DNA of 33,880 nucleotides, taken from the NCBI RefSeq assembly GCF_020176795.1, contig NZ_JAIUKE010000092.1:1-33880 (forward strand). Reading direction: 5' to 3'. Positions 30,156-33,880 of this stretch are shown here, one piece after another; position 1 is the first letter of the stretch, and each line of letters starts with the position of its first letter. Position numbers and translations under genes: made by a program. Below the pieces are notes generated by a model. It did no database searches. It worked only from the letters and a program-made list of their open reading frames with translations, and was not told the origin of the DNA. This DNA comes from Streptomyces sp. 8L. Its GTDB lineage: Bacteria > Actinomycetota > Actinomycetes > Streptomycetales > Streptomycetaceae.

Positions 30156-31187
30156 GTGACGATCACCGCGTTCCCCATCAACGCCGACAGCGGCGCCCCC
30201 TCCTACAGCAGCCAGGCGTTCAGGCAGGCCCTCGCCGCGCTCATCAGCCCCGGCGCCACCGGCCTGGCCGTCCAGCCCGGCTCCCGCCCCGGCGCAGGCC
30301 TCGACACCAGCGTGTCGGGCACCACCGTGTCCGTCTCCCCAGGTGTTGCCGTCGTTCAGGGCGGCTCCAGCAACACCCAGGGCCCGTATGTCCTGTCCTG
30401 CGACGCGGTCGTCACGAAGACCCTGGCGGCGGCCAACGCCACCAATGCGCGTGTCGACCTCGTGTATGCGCGCATCAGGGACACGGACGCCGACGCGACC
30501 GGCGCGCGGGACGGCGACGTCATCCTGCTGACCGGCACCCCCGCCGCCTCACCGATCGCGCCGACGCCCACCGACGCCACGTTCGTCATCCTCGCCACCA
30601 TCTCGGTGCCCAAGAGCGGCGGCGGCAACCCGGTCGTCTCCACCGCGACCCGCCCCTACACGGCGGCGGCCGGCGGCCTCACCGTCGGACAGGTCGCGCC
30701 GCCGGCCCCGTATCTCGGGCAGCTGTGGGACTCGGGGGACGGCACACGACGCTGGGACGGGACACGCTGGCGTTACCTCGTACTTGAGCCGAAGGTGACT
30801 CAGCAGATCAGTGAGCCGCCGTACGCGGCGGCTGCCGACTTCGTGCTCTTCACGAGCGCGGCCTGGCCGCCGCTCACGTTCACCGTGCCGCCGTCGGGCT
30901 CTGTGTGGGTCTCTGTGTCCGGTTCGCTTCAGAACACGGCCTCGCTCACCTCTACAGCCTGGATGTCGTGGGCAGCTACCGGCGGCTACACCGAGGCAGC
31001 GGGCAACCAGAACGCCCTGGCCTGCGCGGGGTCGCGCGTGTACGCGACGCGGCGCGTCCTGCGCACCGGGCTGACGCCGGGTGTGCGCGTGACGCTGACG
31101 CCCGCCTGGGCTGCCTCGGCGATCGGTACGCCGCTGACGGACACGCGGATCGACTCCGGGCAGCTGATGGTGGAGCCGATCGCATGA
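30156..31187 (+). CDS. Minor tail / baseplate protein (343 aa)
   Basis: GTG at 30156, with GGGAG upstream inside the previous gene's end. The N-terminal 170 residues (NADSGAPSYSSQAFRQALAAL, GLDTSVSGTTVSVSPGVAVVQGG, TNARVDLVYARIRDTD) match the conserved N-terminal domain of actinophage baseplate or fibre-base proteins. A short linker (GQLWDSGDGTRRWDGTRWRYL) and a beta-rich C-terminal domain (FTVPPSGSVWVSVSGSL, VRVTLTPAWAA) follow, the latter probably exposed at the tail tip. Its stop overlaps the next ATG (31184-31187). Confidence 0.78.
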   Translation: MTITAFPINADSGAPSYSSQAFRQALAALISPGATGLAVQPGSRPGAGLDTSVSGTTVSVSPGVAVVQGGSSNTQGPYVLSCDAVVTKTLAAANATNARVDLVYARIRDTDADATGARDGDVILLTGTPAASPIAPTPTDATFVILATISVPKSGGGNPVVSTATRPYTAAAGGLTVGQVAPPAPYLGQLWDSGDGTRRWDGTRWRYLVLEPKVTQQISEPPYAAAADFVLFTSAAWPPLTFTVPPSGSVWVSVSGSLQNTASLTSTAWMSWAATGGYTEAAGNQNALACAGSRVYATRRVLRTGLTPGVRVTLTPAWAASAIGTPLTDTRIDSGQLMVEPIA

Positions 31188-32275
31188 CGATGCCGCAGCG
31201 GCCTGTCGTCCTGGCGTGGTACGGCTGCGATCTGGCCTCCGGGCAGATCATCGAGGAACTGCGCTCCATCACCGTCTCCCAGCCCCTGACGGGCAAGCTG
31301 TGCGCGTCCTCGACGTCTTTGGTGTCGCTGGCGCTCGACGGCGCGCCGCGCGGCTGGGAGGCCGCTACGCAGCAGGGCCGCACCATGCTCGTCGCGGTGG
31401 ACACCCTGACCGGGAAGCCGATCGGCGCGTGGCTCACGCTGACCCGCGCGGGCGGCTCCGACCCGGCCGTCGACCTCGGACTCGTCTCGCCTGAGGGCTA
31501 CTTCGACCGCCGCTACACCGGCACCTACACCGGCGCCGACGACCAGGCCGCGATCCTCACCGGCACCGGCGCCGCCCTGATGGTGTCGGCGCCGCCGTTC
31601 GTGTTCGACGCGCAGGCGACCGGCACGAGCCAGACCTACAGCGTCTCGGACGGCGACGACCGCACTGTCCTGTCCGTATGGCAGGAGATCACCGACGCGG
31701 GCGGCCCCGAGTGGACCGTCGGCTGCCGCTGGAACAGCACGAACACCGGGTTCGTGCTGCCGGTCCTCATCCGCCCGCGAGTCGGCACCATCACGAGCAC
31801 CCCTGACCCGGTCTTCGACCTGCCCGGCTGCATCAGCCAGTACACGCTCACCGAGTCCTACGAGACCGGCAAAGGCGCCACGAGGGTTACGGAGTACGGC
31901 ACGGGCGAGGGCGTCTCGCGCCTGCGCTCCGACATCCTGACCGCCGATGACCTGATCGCCGCCGGGTACTGCCTGTTCGAGTACCGGGGCACCCCCGCCG
32001 ACGCGGCCACCGACCCTGTCCAGCTCACCGCCACCGCCCGCACCGACCTCGCAGCCATGCGCACTGGCTCCGCCGTGTGGGCCGTCACCGCAACAGCGAG
32101 CCAGGCCCCGCGCCTCGGGCGTGACTTCGGTCTCGGCGACAGCATCGGCGTCCAGGTCCGCACCTCGCCCCGTCACCCGGACGGCGCCTCCACGGTGGCC
32201 CGCTGCTGGTCGTGGACCCTCGACCCCGGCGCCGACCAGATCAGCCCCATCCTCGTGGAGGACGACGACACCTGA
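31184..32275 (+). CDS. Minor tail protein, tail-tip hub-like (363 aa)
   Basis: ATG at 31184 overlaps the previous stop. The protein opens VLAWYGCDLASGQIIEELRS, a typical start of a family of actinophage minor tail proteins. It continues with ITVSQPLTGKLCASSTSLVSLAL, GWEAATQQGRTMLVAVDTLTG and PEGYFDRRYTGTYTGADDQAAIL, ending in LGRDFGLGDSIGVQVR and WSWTLDPGADQISPIL. The fold is probably that of the baseplate hub (gp37-like) that sits below the distal tail protein. No peptidase or lysozyme motif is seen. The next gene starts at its stop codon (TGATG). Confidence 0.78.
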   Translation: MTMPQRPVVLAWYGCDLASGQIIEELRSITVSQPLTGKLCASSTSLVSLALDGAPRGWEAATQQGRTMLVAVDTLTGKPIGAWLTLTRAGGSDPAVDLGLVSPEGYFDRRYTGTYTGADDQAAILTGTGAALMVSAPPFVFDAQATGTSQTYSVSDGDDRTVLSVWQEITDAGGPEWTVGCRWNSTNTGFVLPVLIRPRVGTITSTPDPVFDLPGCISQYTLTESYETGKGATRVTEYGTGEGVSRLRSDILTADDLIAAGYCLFEYRGTPADAATDPVQLTATARTDLAAMRTGSAVWAVTATASQAPRLGRDFGLGDSIGVQVRTSPRHPDGASTVARCWSWTLDPGADQISPILVEDDDT

Positions 32276-33810
32276 TGCCCAGACAACTCCGCCAGTTGCC
32301 GCCCGACGTAACCACCCTCGCCCGCGAGGTTGCCGACCTGCGGCGTCAGGTGCGCGAACTGCGGGCCTCGCGCCGCCTGGAACACTCCTCGATCAGCCAG
32401 GGCGCTCTCACCATCACCGACCCCGACGGCACCGTCCGCGCCATCCTCGGTCACCAGGACGACGGCAGCGTGGCCCTCGTCTCCGTCGGCGGACCGCCGC
32501 CGGGCGCCCCGTCCCCACCGGTGGTCACGCCGTCGCTGGGGGGCCTGTCCGTCGTCTGGGACGGCACCCTCGCCGACGGCAGCACACTGCCCGCCGACTT
32601 CGACCACGTCGCCGTCCACGTGTCGACATCGTCCGGCTTCACGCCGTCGGCCGCTACGTTCGCCGGCACCATCACCCGGGCGGGCGAGGGCGGCCGGCTG
32701 CCCGTTGTCCCCCTGCCGTATCAGACAACCTACGTGCGGCTCGTCGGCGTCAACACGGGCGGCATCGACGGCCCAGCCTCAGCACAGACCGCGGGCGTTC
32801 CCGCGCAGGTCGACGGCCCGGACCTGACGGCCGGATCGGTCACCGCCGTAGCGATCGCCGCGGGCGCGGTCACGGCGGACAAGCTGGAGGCGATCCTCGC
32901 CCTGGTGACACGGCTCGTGGCCGGAGACCCGACCGGGGCCCGCGTCGAGCTCAACGGCGATGGCCTGCGCGTCTACAACAACACCGGCGCCTTGACCGTG
33001 AGCTTCGACGGGGCGAGCGGCAACGCCGCGTTCACCGGCACCATCACCGGGTCGGACATCAGCGGCGGCACCATCACGGGCACGCTCGTACAGACCGGGA
33101 CCGGCGCACAGCGTGTCGTCCTCAACCCCGGGACAAGCGGCGGCCAGCCGCCCTCCCTCGACATCTACACCGGCGCCACGGGAGAAGCCACCCCCGGCCG
33201 TGTCATCGCCGCTTTCGGCGGCGACGGTGCCGAGGTCATCCTCGCCTCGCCCCAGATCGAAGACGGCCCTCAGGCGTATGCAGGAGTCGCCGGCACCGAC
33301 CACCCGATGGGATACATGCTCGCCGACGGCGTCCACCTCCAAGTCGGCGGCTACAACCACCTGATCGACCCGCAAGCCGTCCTCGCCGGGCTCCAGGTGA
33401 CGATCAACAACACGGAAGCCCTCCGTCTGGACGCTGCCGGCCTCAGCGTGGCAGGTCGGCCCGTCCCCGTCCCACAGCCACCCATCACACCCACATACGC
33501 GGCGTGGACGACACCCCAGAACACGACCTACCAGACCCTGCGCCTCATCCCCGACGGCGTCCGGGTCTGCCTCGACGGAAGCGCATCCACCACAACCGCG
33601 TTCACCGGCTCTCAGACCGCGTTCACCGTGCCGCCCGAACTGTGCCCGAAGAAAGACCACTACCTCGGCCTGGTACGGGCCACCAGCGCAGACCCGCGTG
33701 TCATCGGCTGCCGCATCCAAGCCTCCGGCACCGTCACCGTCTACGCCAGCACCACCGTCGCCACCACCGACACCTGGGATTTCACTGACATCTCCTGGAC
33801 CCTCATCTGA
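32275..33810 (+). CDS. Tail fibre / receptor-binding candidate (511 aa)
   Basis: ATG at 32275 overlaps the previous stop. Residues about 8-38 (PPDVTTLAREVADLRRQVRELRASRRLE) are a short heptad-type coiled coil, then TITDPDGTVRAILGHQDDGS. A fibronectin-like segment (VVWDGTLADGSTLPADFDHVAVHVST ... TTYVRLVGVNTGG) spans about 95-175. Then come a trimer-type GAVTADKLEAIL helix, Gly/Thr repeats (GTITGSDISGGTITGTL) as in fibre shafts, and a C-terminal beta domain ending in WDFTDISWTLI. This arrangement is typical of fibre or central-spike proteins that contact the host surface; receptor binding is inferred. Late position and length agree. Confidence 0.8.
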   Translation: MPRQLRQLPPDVTTLAREVADLRRQVRELRASRRLEHSSISQGALTITDPDGTVRAILGHQDDGSVALVSVGGPPPGAPSPPVVTPSLGGLSVVWDGTLADGSTLPADFDHVAVHVSTSSGFTPSAATFAGTITRAGEGGRLPVVPLPYQTTYVRLVGVNTGGIDGPASAQTAGVPAQVDGPDLTAGSVTAVAIAAGAVTADKLEAILALVTRLVAGDPTGARVELNGDGLRVYNNTGALTVSFDGASGNAAFTGTITGSDISGGTITGTLVQTGTGAQRVVLNPGTSGGQPPSLDIYTGATGEATPGRVIAAFGGDGAEVILASPQIEDGPQAYAGVAGTDHPMGYMLADGVHLQVGGYNHLIDPQAVLAGLQVTINNTEALRLDAAGLSVAGRPVPVPQPPITPTYAAWTTPQNTTYQTLRLIPDGVRVCLDGSASTTTAFTGSQTAFTVPPELCPKKDHYLGLVRATSADPRVIGCRIQASGTVTVYASTTVATTDTWDFTDISWTLI

Positions 33811-33872
33811 CCGGCCGCACGCCCCCGCCCCGCGCCAACCGGCCGGGACCCGCCCATCTCCTGGAGCCACCG

Positions 33873-33880
33873 ATGATCCT
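33873..33880 (+). CDS. Start of the next gene (cut by window edge)
   Basis: ATG at 33873 has a GGAG box at 33862-33865 and begins Met-Ile before the window ends. In this phage type a further tail or lysis gene is expected here. Only two codons are visible, so no identity can be given. Confidence 0.35.

Noticed and set aside
26039..30181. 1380-codon open frame on the minus strand across the tape measure and distal tail genes
   Set aside because: It is the antisense shadow of strongly biased GC-rich coding sequence, has an Arg/Gly/Val/Leu-rich composition, no ribosome binding site and no domain, and lies opposite two clearly recognised genes.
33811..33846. CCGGCCG / CGGCCGG inverted repeat after the last tail gene
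   Set aside because: Only 7 bp with a 22-base loop in very GC-rich DNA; too weak to call a terminator.
1..33880. tRNA genes, CRISPR arrays, insertion sequences, integrase and attachment sites
   Set aside because: None was found on reading: no cloverleaf-like gene, no regularly spaced repeat-spacer array, no transposase or recombinase motifs. An att site cannot be recognised without the host sequence.

Overview
The window looks like a temperate-type siphophage (or prophage) of Streptomyces or a close high-GC actinomycete. The basis is the very high GC content, frequent GTG starts, many 4-bp GTGA or ATGA stop/start overlaps, GGAG-type ribosome binding sites, and a complete head and long non-contractile tail gene order. 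No integrase, lysogeny repressor, lysin or holin is visible, so the lifestyle is inferred. The last tail gene shown ends about 70 bases before the right edge.

Left part, 1-10.5 kb, plus strand: early and replication genes. Small unknown and zinc-ribbon proteins (1-1273) lead into a 956-residue primase-polymerase/DUF927 helicase-type ATPase (1270-4140). A gene-free stretch full of GGTACGC heptamers in both orientations (4141-4463) follows; it is the best candidate for a replication origin or control region. Next come an SF2 helicase (4464-6071), a strong hairpin, a coiled-coil protein and a zinc-finger protein. A small helix-turn-helix regulator (7865-8098) appears to be read from a leaderless promoter that is itself a perfect 13-bp-arm palindrome. 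Small overlapping genes then run to 10435, including a ribbon-helix-helix-like protein, two tiny two-helix membrane proteins and a membrane/possible winged-helix protein. This last group is reminiscent of actinomycete plasmid or integrative-element genes.

Middle, 10.5-13.8 kb: an accessory (moron-like) island. It holds lower-GC minus-strand genes: a secreted four-cysteine protein with a small cytosolic partner, and a membrane-anchored ectodomain protein. It also has a MerR/excisionase-like DNA-binding protein, probable gene remnants, an HNH endonuclease, and a mostly non-coding stretch before the terminase with two GTCAC-N5-GTGAC sites.

Right part, 13.8-33.8 kb, plus strand: the late morphogenesis operon. 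Order: small terminase, large terminase, SPP1-type portal, MuF-like protein, scaffold, major capsid, head-tail connectors, tail completion, tail terminator, major tail protein, two tail assembly chaperones joined by a canonical -1 slippery heptamer GGGAAAA (23556-23562), a 1774-residue tape measure, distal tail protein, and three baseplate/fibre-type proteins. Genes are nearly contiguous and probably translationally coupled. All functional names rest on recognised motifs and synteny read by eye; no database search was run.
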